Shown: positions 1 to 8,252, numbered from the stretch's first letter. The stretch is DNA of 33,629 nt from an uncultured Bacteroidales bacterium (GCA_902779315.1 CACZBC010000048.1:1-33629), one strand, 5' to 3'. The notes: generated by a model not told the origin, from the letters alone. Numbers and translations are program-made.

Positions 1-270
1 GGTGCCCGCAAGAACGTATGGACCGTTGCCAAGAACACTTGGGAGAAGGGTCTTACCTATGCTTACCGCGACCGTCGTACCAAGAAGCGCAACTTCCGCT
101 CTCTTTGGATTCAGCGTATCAATGCCGCTGCCCGCATGGAAGGTTTCAGCTATAGCCAGCTGATGGGCCTCCTGCACAAGGCTGGTATCGAAATCAACCG
201 CAAGGTGCTCGCTGACCTCGCAGTCAACTATCCCGAGGCTTTCAAGGCCATCGTTGCAAAGGTAAAGTAA
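1..270 (+). CDS. rplT: 50S ribosomal protein L20 (C-terminal part, 5' end cut by window)
   Basis: The first 89 codons read in frame from base 1 to a TAA at 268-270 and match the body of bacterial ribosomal protein L20, which binds 23S rRNA early in large-subunit assembly and can repress its own operon in some bacteria. Recognisable family stretches are [34 protein letters not shown] and the ending [17 protein letters not shown]20 is usually about 115-120 residues, so roughly the first 25-30 residues lie upstream of the window. In most bacteria infC and rpmI precede it; that part is not visible here. A strong intrinsic terminator follows at 311-355, which suggests that this is the last gene of its operon. 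Confidence 0.97.
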   Translation, partial: GARKNVWTVAKNTWEKGLTYAYRDRRTKKRNFRSLWIQRINAAARMEGFSYSQLMGLLHKAGIEINRKVLADLAVNYPEAFKAIVAKVK

Positions 271-310
271 GCTTTCGGGCGACTTTACGCATCGAGATTT
301 ACAATCAAAC

Positions 311-355
311 AAAGGGGAGGAACGACAAAAATGTTGTTTCTCTCCTTTCTTTTTT
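311..355 (+). terminator. Intrinsic terminator of the rplT operon
   Basis: Bases 311-327 pair with 332-348 over 17 positions (three of them G-U) around an AAAA loop, and a T-run (CTTTTTT) follows at 349-355. It starts 40 bp after the rplT stop codon and points the same way. Confidence 0.85.
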
Positions 356-419
356 GTATGTCTCTTTTTGTAAGTGCTTGTGATGCAGAGAGTTGATTGC
401 TGTACCGGAAGCCTTCGGA

Positions 420-730
420 TGACAGATGACAGATGACAGTTTTTTTTCAGAGGGGTAGGGTATGCCTGGGGGTGTCATCTGCCATTCGTCTATTAGCTTT
501 AAAAAGCGTAAAAAAGGGAATTATAGGTCTATTTATATAGTAATAATTAATAATTAATAATTAATAATATACTTATATATATAGTTATAAATATATATAA
601 TTTATATATATAATATATAATAAATAATAATTAGTTAATACTTAACTAGTTAGAAAATCAGAAGAGCACTTTTTTCTACCTCGCGGGATGTGGGGGGCTC
701 TAAAATAAAACTGTCATCTGTCATCTGTCA
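420..730. repeat. 311-bp AT-rich element bounded by perfect 24-bp inverted repeats
   Basis: Bases 420-443 are the exact reverse complement of 707-730. Each arm is built from a heptamer, TGACAGA, repeated almost three times, followed by CAGTTTT or its complement. The interior has a GC-containing left part, with another partial copy of the arm motif (GTCATCTG) near 473-480, and a nearly pure A/T core at about 535-655 that includes the heptamer AATTAAT three times at 545-565. No open reading frame of note is present. The arrangement resembles a small non-autonomous element (MITE-like) or a nested set of short tandem repeats. No clear target-site duplication flanks it. The stretch 271-903 contains no gene; besides this element it holds only the rplT terminator and the 22-bp array at 751-880. 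Confidence 0.6.
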
Positions 731-750
731 CGATTTCAGGCATGGCTAAT

Positions 751-880
751 GAACTTTGCCAACATCACACGTGAACTTTGCCAACATCACACGTGAACTT
801 TGCCAATGACAAACGTGAACTTTGCCAACATCACACGTGATGATTGCAATCGTCACACTATACGTTTGCCAACGAGGCGT
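751..880. repeat. 22-bp tandem repeat array, locus A (CACGTG-junction type)
   Basis: There are four 22-bp units at 751-772, 773-794, 795-816 and 817-838; each opens with GAACTTTGCCAA and closes with ACGT, and three of the four are identical. Neighbouring units meet in a CACGTG-type or ACGTGA junction. A degenerate part follows (839-880) that changes to the ACTATACGTTTGC style seen again at locus D (19815-19935). The array lies between the convergent ends of rplT and the outer membrane efflux gene and stops about 25 bp short of the latter's stop codon. There are no spacers, so it is not a CRISPR. It belongs to the repeat family described in the findings. Confidence 0.8.
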
Positions 881-903
881 GGAGCGTTGAAAGGTGTGTC
901 GCG

Positions 904-2256
904 CTAGAAACCTCCCAGAGCGGTGTAGAGGTTGATGAGAGCCTGAATGCCTTCGTAGTGGTTTTGCGCTTCTGTGATTTGTGCCGTAAGCAAGTCCTCC
1001 TGAGCCTTGAGCACCTCGACGTAAGTGTTCGTACCGTTCTTCATCAGCTCCGAAGTGCCGAGATAGGCTTCGTGCAGGGAGTTGACAATGGATGCTAGGT
1101 AGATGGCCTTTTGCTCCGTCTTGTGGCAGATGCGAAGTTGCTGATAGACTTCGTTGCCTGCATTAAGCAGTGTTTGCACAAATTGCAGTCGTACTTTTTC
1201 CTGATTGATTTTGGCGTTCTTGTATTGCGCCCTCAGTTTGCCTCGCGTGAAAATGGGCTGCACCAACGAGGCCACAGCTTGTGCCAGGAACTGACTGGGG
1301 TTTACCAGACCTTCGCCATTGCTCCATCCCAGGCTGCCGCTTATTGTGATGTCGGGGTAGAAGGCCTGATGTGTCTGCTGGCTTTCGTAATAGGCTATCT
1401 CCATGTTGCGTGCTGCCTGACGCACATCGGGACGTGCCGAGAGCAAACGAAGGGGGAGTCCTACGTGCAGCTGCGACGGCATGACGAACGTGCCATGCGG
1501 CGAACGATTAATGGAGTGTGGCGGTTCGGAGAGCAACAGGCACAGGGTTGCCTCGGTGTTGTATATTGTTTCCTTTACTTCCACGATGCCGGATTTGACG
1601 CTTGCCAGCGAAGCTTCCATCTGATAGACGGCTGGGCTCATGTACAACCCTGCTTCAAAGAGGACACGCATGGCTTCGAGCGACTCCTCCCACACGACCT
1701 GTGTCTCCTGCAATATCTGCAACTCGCGGTCGAGCATTACGAGCTGGTAGTATGTGCTGGCGACATTGGCGGCCAGAGCGGTTTGGACGGCCTGTCGGTA
1801 GTCGTCCAGTTGCTGGCGTTTTGCCTTTGCCAATCGCTTCTTGGTCGTCACTTGTCCAAAGATGCCTGCTTGCCATGTGAAGGTCAGGGGCACGTTGTAT
1901 GAGCGAATGGTTTCACTATTGAAGCGGCTCAGCTTCCCAGAGGGGTCGAACGAGATGGCAGGCAGCCAACCCAGTTGAGCGGAAGCCAAGTCGTTTTGCG
2001 CCTGTTCTACGGTCAGTTGCACCTTTTGCAAGTCGGTATTGTTCTGCAGGGCTCTTTCTATGAGTTCCTGCAGAAGAGGTTCGGTAAAGAGTTGGCGCCA
2101 TCCCAAGGTTCCCAGGCTGATGGTGTCGCCAGGCTGTACGGCGTCGCCCATGATGTCTGCGGGCACCGTGTTGTTTGCTTCGTATTTCTGGTAGAGTGAA
2201 CAGCTGTATAGCAGCATTACTCCTGCCATCAGGCATATCTTCGCTTTATTCGTCAT
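904..2256 (-). CDS. TolC/OprM-family outer membrane efflux lipoprotein (RND partner)
   Basis: This is the outer membrane channel of a tripartite RND efflux system, which takes drugs or other compounds from the inner membrane pump and exports them from the cell. The 450-residue protein starts with a lipoprotein signal (MTNKAKICLMAGVMLLYSC, lipid-bearing Cys19), as in OprM and NodT relatives, and has the two repeated coiled-coil halves typical of the family: QLTVEQAQNDLASAQLGWLP near residues 80-100, the conserved LLSARPDVRQAARNMEIAYYE near 275, and a second long helical segment rich in Gln and Glu in the last 100 residues. The length is normal for the family. Its start codon overlaps the end of the upstream adaptor-pump gene by 11 bp (ATGACGAATAA), so the two are probably translationally coupled in one minus-strand operon. 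No regulator gene is adjacent. Confidence 0.93.
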   Translation of the reverse strand: MTNKAKICLMAGVMLLYSCSLYQKYEANNTVPADIMGDAVQPGDTISLGTLGWRQLFTEPLLQELIERALQNNTDLQKVQLTVEQAQNDLASAQLGWLPAISFDPSGKLSRFNSETIRSYNVPLTFTWQAGIFGQVTTKKRLAKAKRQQLDDYRQAVQTALAANVASTYYQLVMLDRELQILQETQVVWEESLEAMRVLFEAGLYMSPAVYQMEASLASVKSGIVEVKETIYNTEATLCLLLSEPPHSINRSPHGTFVMPSQLHVGLPLRLLSARPDVRQAARNMEIAYYESQQTHQAFYPDITISGSLGWSNGEGLVNPSQFLAQAVASLVQPIFTRGKLRAQYKNAKINQEKVRLQFVQTLLNAGNEVYQQLRICHKTEQKAIYLASIVNSLHEAYLGTSELMKNGTNTYVEVLKAQEDLLTAQITEAQNHYEGIQALINLYTALGGF

Positions 2257-5200
2257 CTTTCTCTGGAGTTAATTTCTCGTGCAGTTTCTGGAACACCATG
2301 TAGAACGCGGGCGTTACAAACAACAGGGCAATAGTGCCGATTGTCATACCACCAATCACGGCAAGTGCCAAAGAACGGTTACCTACGGCTCCTGCTCCGC
2401 TGCCTACTGCCAAAGGCAGCATGCCAAGAATCATGGTCAATACCGTCATCAGGATAGGACGCAAGCGGTCCTGACAGGCTCCGATGGCGGCATCAAGGAT
2501 GCTCATGCCTTCGCGCCGCTTCTGTACTGCGAACTCGGTTATCAGAATGGCAGTCTTAGCCACCAAGCCAATCATCATGATAATACCCGTCTGCACATAG
2601 ACGTTGGCCCCCACACCCATCGACTCCATCGGAATGATGAAGAGGTAAGCGCCGAACAGGGCAAATGGAATGGAAAGCATGACAGCCCACGGAATGAACA
2701 GGGAGTCGTAGAGGCAGGCCATGATGAGGTAGATGAGCAGCATGCAGATGCCATAGATGAGCAGCGTCTCGTTCGAGCCGGCATTCTCTGCTTCCTCGCG
2801 AGCCATGCCTGAATATTCGTAGCCGAAGGTCTCGGGAAACACCTCTTGCTTCACCTCGTCGACAGCCTTGCGCACATCGTCGCTGGTGTATCCAGGTGCG
2901 GGGAGCGTGCTGACGGGATAGGAGGGGAAGAGGTTGAAGTGGAGGTCCATCGCAGAACCGGTATCAAGCCGCATGGAAACAAACTGAGAGGCGGGTACCA
3001 TATGGTCGCCGACAGGCACGAAGATACTGTTGAGCGTTGCCTCAGACATACGATATTCCTTGCCAGCCTGCACCATTACGCGATATACATTATTATATTG
3101 TACGTACGAGCCGATGTAGTCTCCAGCCAAGAAAGTGCCAATGGTCTGCAGAACTGTCTTTGGAGAGATACCCATGCGCTTGCAGGCAATCTCGTCGACA
3201 TCGAGCCTGTACTTGGGGAAGTCGGTAGAGTAGGTGGAGGAGGCAAACTCCGTCTCAGGCCTTTGAGCAAGCTTTTCCACAAACTTCTCACCCATGGCTA
3301 CAAATTCCTTCTTGTCGGCACTGCGCGAAAGGTCTTGCAGGCTGAAACTGATGTCGGAGCCGTTGCCATAGCCAGGAATCTGAGGCATTTGGAAAGCCGT
3401 CACATCAGCTTGCGGCAAGTTGATTGTGGCCCATTCCGAGATTTGCTCCTGAACATCGGCAATGCTGAAGAAGGCACGTTCGCTCCAATTCTTGAGGCGA
3501 ACCATGAGAGTGGCGTAGTTCGTGCTGGTGACATCCTCCATCATGGAGTAACCAGTCAGCGCTCCTACAGTCTCCACCTCGTCAAGCGACTTGATATAGT
3601 CCTCAAGTTGCAATACCGTAGCTTCCGTTTCGTTCAGGTAAGTGCCGGGAGCCAGCATGATGTTGACAAGCAAGAAGCCTTGGTCCTCCTGAGGCACCAG
3701 TTCGCTCTTAGAGCGCATCACCAGAAGGCCTGCCAACAGACAGAAGACGCCCAGCAGAATCCAAGCGTAGGAGGCTTTCTTGATGAAGCGCTTAATCGCC
3801 TTCATGTATCTGTCCAGCAGAGCGTTGTAGGAAGTGGAGTAGGCTACGTACATATAGTGCCCGATGCCTTTCTTGTGCTCAGAGCCGTTGTTGGGCCTCA
3901 TCAAGAGCACGCAAAGAGCGGGGCAGAGCGTCAGAGCCAGAACTGTAGAGATGCCGACAGAGGAGGCCATCGTGATGCCGAACTGCTTGAAGAATGTGCC
4001 CGAGGTGCCCGACATGAAGGTGACGGGAATGAACACAGCCATGAAGACGAGAGTGGTAGAGATACAAGCCGCAGTCACTTCGCTGAGGGCATCGGTAACA
4101 GCTCGACGCATGTTCGTGGCTCCTCCTTCAAGTTTTGTCATAACTGTTTCCACCACAACGATGGCATTATCCACCACAGTACCGATGGCCAGCACAAGTG
4201 CAAAGAGCGTCAGCAAGTTTAGCGAGAAGCCTGCTATCTTGACGATGGCAAAGGTGCCTATCAGCGAGACGACAATCGTGATGGATGGGATGAGGGTGGC
4301 TCGGAAGTCTTGCAGGAAGAAATAGACCACAAGCACCACGAGTATGATGGCTACAATGAGTGTTTCCACTACATTATACATTGATGCATAGAGGAAGTCG
4401 TCGCTCGTTTCAAGGAGTTTGAACTCCAATCCTGCAGGCAGACGCTTCTCCACTTGGGCAAGCACCTTCTTTATCTCGGCGTTTACCTTTGTGGCATTGG
4501 CTCCAGGCGCTTGCTTTACATAAAACATTACGCCGGGTTTGCCGCTGATGTTCGTACGGAAGTCATAGGCTCTGGCTCCCAGTTCCACCTCAGCCAAGTC
4601 GCGCAGTCGAAGTATTTCGCCTTGCTCGGAAGCGCGTATGATGATGTTCTCGAACTGCTTCATGTCGTCCAACAGACCGTTGAACTCGATGTCTATCTTG
4701 TCGGTAGCACTCTCCAAGCGTCCGATGGGAACGACGAGGTTCTGCTCGTTGATGGCCGCGACAATCTCGTCGGGTGTTACGCCATAGAGTCCCATCAGGT
4801 CGGGCTTCAGCCAGATTCGCACACCATATTGCTCGCCCATCACCATCGTGCGACCCACGCCTGCAATACGGCTGATGGCTGGCATGACGTTGATGTCGAG
4901 GTAGTTGGAGATGAACGACTGGTCGAACTTGCCGTCGGTGCTCTCCAGACTCATAATCATCAAGGTGGCGTTGACGTTCTTCTGTACGGTGACGCCGTTT
5001 CTGATGACATCTTCAGGAAGTACGCCTGATGCCTGACTGACGCGGTTCTGTACGTTCACGGTCGCTTGGTCGGCATCCGTGCCCTGCTTGAAGTAGATAT
5101 CAATCTCGCCTTCACCATTTGAAGTGGCCGTAGCGTCCATGTATATCATGTTCTCCACACCATTCACGACCTCTTCCAGAGGCATAATGACGGACTCCAT

Positions 5201-6478
5201 CACGGCATGGGCATCTGCACCACTATATGTGGCGCTGATGGTAACCATGGGCGGAGCGATGTCGGGATATTGTTCGACAGGCAGTGTCTGCAGGCTTACC
5301 ACACCGATGACTACTGTCAGTACGGCGATAGCAAAAGCCGCTACCCAATGCACTCCGTTCGACAAATTCTGCACACCGTTGATGACGATTTCGTCGCCAC
5401 TGTGCAGACCGCTCTTCACGTAATAGTTCTGGCCGCTATTCGAGGGGATAGCCTCGCAAATGACACCTTCTACGGTTCCGTCCTTGCAAACGCGATAGAA
5501 CATCAGGTGGTCCTGCAGGTGTACGGCAGCCGTTTTCGGCACTCGGAACACTTCCTTCATCTGAATGGGGAATACAAGTGTAGCCGAGAGGCCGGAGCGC
5601 AACTCATAGTCGGGATTTGGGAAGGTTGCCTTACAGATGACGGTACCCGTCTTGCGGTCCACGATGCCGCCCATCTCCGTCACTACGCCTTCGTGCGCAT
5701 ATTCCTGGCCGTTCTTCAACTGCAGTTTCAGGTGGGGCAGTTTAGCGCTGACAGTCTTTCCGTCGATATCCCTCAGACCTTCCGACGAGGGTTTCAGGTC
5801 GTATTGATCCAGCAGTTCCAGTAACTGGCTCTCCGTGTAAGAGAACCAAGCCTGAATCTCGCTGTCGTCGCTTACCGTGCAGAGGTGGGCCGAGAGGTCA
5901 GCCAGTTCTCCGATTTTGAAGCCGTTCTCCTTGATGATGCCTGTGATGGGCGACCTCACGGTGCAGTAGCTCAAAGTGGTCTGAGCCATTGCCAGCTGAG
6001 CCTGAGCCTGCTGAACAGAGGCTTGAGCCACATGATAGGCATTCATGCTCGACGAGAGAACGTAGTCGCTGATGATTTTCTTCGCAGCCAACTTCTGGTT
6101 CGACTCGTATTGCAGTTTGGTCGTCTCCATCTGTGCCTTCGCTGCAGCCAGGTTTGCCTGAGCGTTCTGCACATTCAACTTGTGCTCTGTCTGGTCGATG
6201 ACAAACAGGGGTTGACCTTTCTTTACTTTGAAACCGTCCTTGAAGTTCACCTGGCGGATGATTCCGGAGACTTGCGGGAAGACTTCCACCTCGCTCAGTC
6301 CGTGTAGCGAAGCGGGAATATAGATGTTGTAGACCCTCGTTTCGGCCTCAACTTTTCGGATTTCGTACTTGATTTGGTCTTCTTTGTCCTTCTTTGAGCC
6401 TCCGCTGCAAGCCGTCATCGTGATGGCGAGCGACATGATTGCCACAAATTGAGTCCAAATTCCTATTGATCTGTTCAT
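2246..6478 (-). CDS. Fused RND efflux adaptor (HlyD/AcrA-type) and RND pump (AcrB/HAE1-type)
   Basis: One uninterrupted 1410-codon frame holds two normally separate proteins. Residues 1-376 are a membrane fusion protein: a lipoprotein signal with Cys24 (SLAITMTAC), a biotinyl-lipoyl half (VFPQVSGIIRQVNFKDGFKV), a coiled coil (about 90-170), the second lipoyl half (VRSPITGIIKENGFKIGELA), beta-barrel and membrane-proximal regions ending GDEIVINGVQNLSNGV. From residue 377 (HWVAAFAIAVL) the sequence is an RND pump starting within TM1, followed by LPVEQYPDIAPP and about 1030 residues through to the end, a complete HAE1 length. The usual pump start (FI.RP) and the adaptor tail are missing, as if a short deletion had joined the genes. 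TM4 reads GTVVDNAIVVVE: the second proton-relay aspartate is Asn771, while Asp770 and the TM10 lysine (GLVAKTAIL) remain. The adaptor must be periplasmic, yet TM1 of an RND pump starts in the cytoplasm, so the topology is puzzling. The gene overlaps the TolC-type gene by 11 bp. Confidence 0.9.
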   Translation of the reverse strand: MNRSIGIWTQFVAIMSLAITMTACSGGSKKDKEDQIKYEIRKVEAETRVYNIYIPASLHGLSEVEVFPQVSGIIRQVNFKDGFKVKKGQPLFVIDQTEHKLNVQNAQANLAAAKAQMETTKLQYESNQKLAAKKIISDYVLSSSMNAYHVAQASVQQAQAQLAMAQTTLSYCTVRSPITGIIKENGFKIGELADLSAHLCTVSDDSEIQAWFSYTESQLLELLDQYDLKPSSEGLRDIDGKTVSAKLPHLKLQLKNGQEYAHEGVVTEMGGIVDRKTGTVICKATFPNPDYELRSGLSATLVFPIQMKEVFRVPKTAAVHLQDHLMFYRVCKDGTVEGVICEAIPSNSGQNYYVKSGLHSGDEIVINGVQNLSNGVHWVAAFAIAVLTVVIGVVSLQTLPVEQYPDIAPPMVTISATYSGADAHAVMESVIMPLEEVVNGVENMIYMDATATSNGEGEIDIYFKQGTDADQATVNVQNRVSQASGVLPEDVIRNGVTVQKNVNATLMIMSLESTDGKFDQSFISNYLDINVMPAISRIAGVGRTMVMGEQYGVRIWLKPDLMGLYGVTPDEIVAAINEQNLVVPIGRLESATDKIDIEFNGLLDDMKQFENIIIRASEQGEILRLRDLAEVELGARAYDFRTNISGKPGVMFYVKQAPGANATKVNAEIKKVLAQVEKRLPAGLEFKLLETSDDFLYASMYNVVETLIVAIILVVLVVYFFLQDFRATLIPSITIVVSLIGTFAIVKIAGFSLNLLTLFALVLAIGTVVDNAIVVVETVMTKLEGGATNMRRAVTDALSEVTAACISTTLVFMAVFIPVTFMSGTSGTFFKQFGITMASSVGISTVLALTLCPALCVLLMRPNNGSEHKKGIGHYMYVAYSTSYNALLDRYMKAIKRFIKKASYAWILLGVFCLLAGLLVMRSKSELVPQEDQGFLLVNIMLAPGTYLNETEATVLQLEDYIKSLDEVETVGALTGYSMMEDVTSTNYATLMVRLKNWSERAFFSIADVQEQISEWATINLPQADVTAFQMPQIPGYGNGSDISFSLQDLSRSADKKEFVAMGEKFVEKLAQRPETEFASSTYSTDFPKYRLDVDEIACKRMGISPKTVLQTIGTFLAGDYIGSYVQYNNVYRVMVQAGKEYRMSEATLNSIFVPVGDHMVPASQFVSMRLDTGSAMDLHFNLFPSYPVSTLPAPGYTSDDVRKAVDEVKQEVFPETFGYEYSGMAREEAENAGSNETLLIYGICMLLIYLIMACLYDSLFIPWAVMLSIPFALFGAYLFIIPMESMGVGANVYVQTGIIMMIGLVAKTAILITEFAVQKRREGMSILDAAIGACQDRLRPILMTVLTMILGMLPLAVGSGAGAVGNRSLALAVIGGMTIGTIALLFVTPAFYMVFQKLHEKLTPEKDDE

Positions 6479-6498
6479 ATTTCACATATTTTAATGCG

Positions 6499-6529
6499 CA
6501 AAGGTACAAAATAGCGAGCAGAAAACAAA
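6499..6529 (-). promoter_or_regulatory. Bacteroidota-type promoter of the efflux operon
   Basis: On the minus strand the -7 element TACCTTTG (plus-strand 6499-6506) is preceded at 19 bp by TTTG (6526-6529). It lies 20 bp before the ATG at 6478, so the leader is very short. The 22-bp array of locus B begins about 60 bp upstream. Confidence 0.75.
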
Positions 6530-6589
6530 GAGAAACACAAAGTTTTTCTTTTTAATGTCGAGCGAAAGTGTGAAGTTGGCCAAGTTCAC

Positions 6590-6831
6590 GTGTGACGTTT
6601 GCGTTTTACTAGTGTGACGTTTGCGTTTTACTAGTGTGATGTTTGCGATTTACTAGTGTGATGTTTGCGATTTACTAGTGTGACGTTTGCGATTTACTAG
6701 TGTGATGTTTGCGATTTACTAGTGTGACGTTTGCAATTTACTAGTGTGATGTTTGCGATTTACTAGTGTGATGTTTGCGATTTACTAGTGTGACGTTTGC
6801 CATCGTCAAGTGTGTCGTTGGGCATCGTCTC
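6590..6831. repeat. 22-bp tandem repeat array, locus B (11 units, ACTAGT junctions)
   Basis: Eleven consecutive 22-bp units start at 6590, 6612, 6634 and so on to 6810. Each of the first nine opens with GTGTGAYGTTTGC and closes with TTTACTA, so units join through the palindrome ACTAGT; the last two are degenerate (CATCGTC in place of the ATTTACTA end). Variation is confined to a C/T at unit position 7 and to two bases after the TTTGC. The first junction is CACGTG, linking this array to the style of locus A. It sits between two divergent promoters (6499-6529 minus, 6898-6928 plus) and has no spacers. A period of 22 bp is close to two helical turns, so every unit presents the same face of the DNA. 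Confidence 0.92.
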
Positions 6832-6897
6832 CTGCTGCGGAAATGTTTCGCGAGTTTGTACTTTCGTTCGGCAATAAAGAAAAACTTTGTGTTTCTC

Positions 6898-6928
6898 TTT
6901 GTTTTGTGCTTACTTATTCGTAACTTTG
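6898..6928 (+). promoter_or_regulatory. Bacteroidota-type promoter of the small secreted protein gene
   Basis: TTTG at 6898-6901, a 19-bp spacer, and TAACTTTG at 6921-6928. It lies 33 bp before the chosen start codon at 6962 and supports starting there rather than at the earlier ATG at 6887, which would lie upstream of the promoter. Confidence 0.75.
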
Positions 6929-6961
6929 CAGCGCAAATGTTTCATAATACGGATGAATTGC

Positions 6962-7585
6962 ATGAAGAAACTCTATATTTTCCTGCTTGCGGGGCTTGTC
7001 TCTACTGGAGCTTGGGCGGAGGGCGACACATTCTACTTCAATGACGCAATCCTTATGCCCGGCACCTCGGCGAACATCGAGTTCTGCATGAAGAATGCTG
7101 CGACGGATTTGACTTGCCTGGAGGCTGAGATTCAGTTGCCGGAAGGGCTTTCCGTAGCTTTGGGCGAGGATGGCAATCCCATCGTCACGCCTTATGGCAG
7201 TCGTAGTGCCAAGCACGAAATCCTGGCAAATGTCCTCGACAACGGCAACCTCAAGTTGCTCATCAGTTCCATCGAAGCAAACCTCTTCAACGAGGGGGAA
7301 GGTCCGCTCCTGAGCTTCCGCGTTCAGGCCGACGAGGATATCCTTTCCGGCGAGTATCAGGTGGAAACGGTGGGCGAGTCACTCCTCGTGAACACCGCTG
7401 CAGAGGCTTCCTACAGCGTGGGAACGACTGGCAATGTGCTCATTACGGACGATGCGACGCCAATCGTTTCTCCCGTCGGCGACAAGGAAGAGGGGGCTGC
7501 AATCCACAATCTTTCCGGTCAGCGCGTAGTTAAGGCTAAAGGCGGCATCTTCATCAAGAACGGCCGAAAGGAACTGCACAAGTAA
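6962..7585 (+). CDS. Small secreted cohesin-like protein with C-terminal sorting-type tail
   Basis: This is a 207-residue exported protein. I chose the ATG at 6962 because it gives a clean signal peptide (MKKLYIFLLAGLVSTGAWA, cleavage before EGD) and lies downstream of a good promoter at 6898-6928; the longer reading from 6887 would start before that promoter. Residues about 22-165 look like a single beta-sandwich of the cohesin/dockerin-binding type seen in many Prevotella and Bacteroides proteins: LMPGTSANIEFCMKNA, LTCLEAEIQLPEGLSV, LLSFRVQADEDILSGEYQV. The last 30 residues (IHNLSGQRV, then GGIFIKNGRKEL) are a short tail shared with two other exported proteins in this window and resemble a reduced type IX secretion sorting signal. 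No catalytic residues are visible. The function is unknown; a cell-surface or secreted binding role is an inference. Confidence 0.8.
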   Translation: MKKLYIFLLAGLVSTGAWAEGDTFYFNDAILMPGTSANIEFCMKNAATDLTCLEAEIQLPEGLSVALGEDGNPIVTPYGSRSAKHEILANVLDNGNLKLLISSIEANLFNEGEGPLLSFRVQADEDILSGEYQVETVGESLLVNTAAEASYSVGTTGNVLITDDATPIVSPVGDKEEGAAIHNLSGQRVVKAKGGIFIKNGRKELHK

Positions 7586-7620
7586 ACCGGCAACAGATAA
7601 TCGACGACAAGCATACAATA

Positions 7621-7650
7621 AGGGCTCCTGAATTACTCGGGAGCCCTTTC
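7621..7650. terminator. Bidirectional terminator between the secreted protein gene and efp
   Basis: AGGGCTCC (7621-7628) pairs with GGAGCCCT (7640-7647) and is followed by TTTCTCT. It lies between two convergent genes, 36 bp after the plus-strand stop and about 40 bp after the minus-strand efp stop, so it may serve both, though the U-tract is short. Confidence 0.7.
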
Positions 7651-7688
7651 TCTATTCTCTTGTCTCTAATCGAGGGAGAGCGTTTCTT

Positions 7689-8252
7689 CTACTTGACGCG
7701 GCCCAGATAGCTGCCGTCGCGGCTGTCAACCTCTACGATTTCGCCTTCTTCGATGAAGAGGGGAACACGAATCTCAGCGCCAGTCTCAACGCGAGCGGGC
7801 TTCAGCGTGTTGGTAGCGGTGTCGCCTTTCAGGCCGGGCTCAGTCCAAGTAACCTGCAGATGTACCTTGACGGGTACGTCGGCATAGAGAACGGTTTCGG
7901 TGCTGGCATCGACCACAACTTCCACGTTCTCGCTCTCCTTGAGGAACTTCACGCCGTTCACCTGGTCGGGGGCGATGGTAATCTGTTCGTAGGTCTCGTT
8001 GTTCATGAATACCAGGTCGTCTCCGTCCTTGTAGAGATACTGGCAGGGGCGACGCTCTACGCGCACGTCCTCGAGGCGCTCGCCAATGTTGAAGCGCTTT
8101 TCGATAACGCCGCCGTTCACAACGTCCTTCAGAGTCACGTTCATAATGGTGTTGCCCTTACCGGGTTTGCGATGAAGGAAGTCGATGCAGAAATAGAGCT
8201 TGCCGTCCATACGGATGCAGGTGCCCTTCTTGATGTCCTGTGAATTAATCAT
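7689..8252 (-). CDS. efp: Translation elongation factor P
   Basis: EF-P relieves ribosomes stalled at polyproline stretches by entering between the P and E sites. The 187-residue protein has the usual length and three beta-barrel domains: the N-terminal KOW-like domain with KPGKGN, where Lys32 is the tip lysine that many bacteria modify; a middle OB fold; and a C-terminal OB fold with GLKGDTATNTLKPA and the signature end VPLFIEEGEIVEVDSRDGSYLGR. Which modification (if any) this organism uses cannot be told from the window; no lysyl-lysine ligase gene is present. The gene is monocistronic as far as can be seen, with its own promoter at 8295 and a shared terminator at 7621-7650. Confidence 0.97.
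   Translation of the reverse strand: MINSQDIKKGTCIRMDGKLYFCIDFLHRKPGKGNTIMNVTLKDVVNGGVIEKRFNIGERLEDVRVERRPCQYLYKDGDDLVFMNNETYEQITIAPDQVNGVKFLKESENVEVVVDASTETVLYADVPVKVHLQVTWTEPGLKGDTATNTLKPARVETGAEIRVPLFIEEGEIVEVDSRDGSYLGRVK

Noticed and set aside
535-655. Replication origin in the AT-rich core
   Set aside because: No cluster of DnaA-box-like TTATCCACA words, no dnaA or dnaN nearby, and the tract lies inside an inverted-repeat element.
844-1098. Short plus-strand frame starting in the locus A repeats
   Set aside because: Begins in repeat DNA and continues antisense to the TolC-type gene.
2846-4222. Long plus-strand open frame (458 codons) inside the RND pump gene
   Set aside because: Antisense shadow of a well-recognised coding region; composition shows no domain and no promoter.
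6590-6831. CRISPR array
   Set aside because: Repeats are directly adjacent with a constant 22-bp period, there are no unique spacers and no cas genes.
6775-7044. Short plus-strand frame across the end of locus B
   Set aside because: Starts in the repeat array upstream of the mapped-looking promoter and overlaps the real secreted protein gene in another frame.
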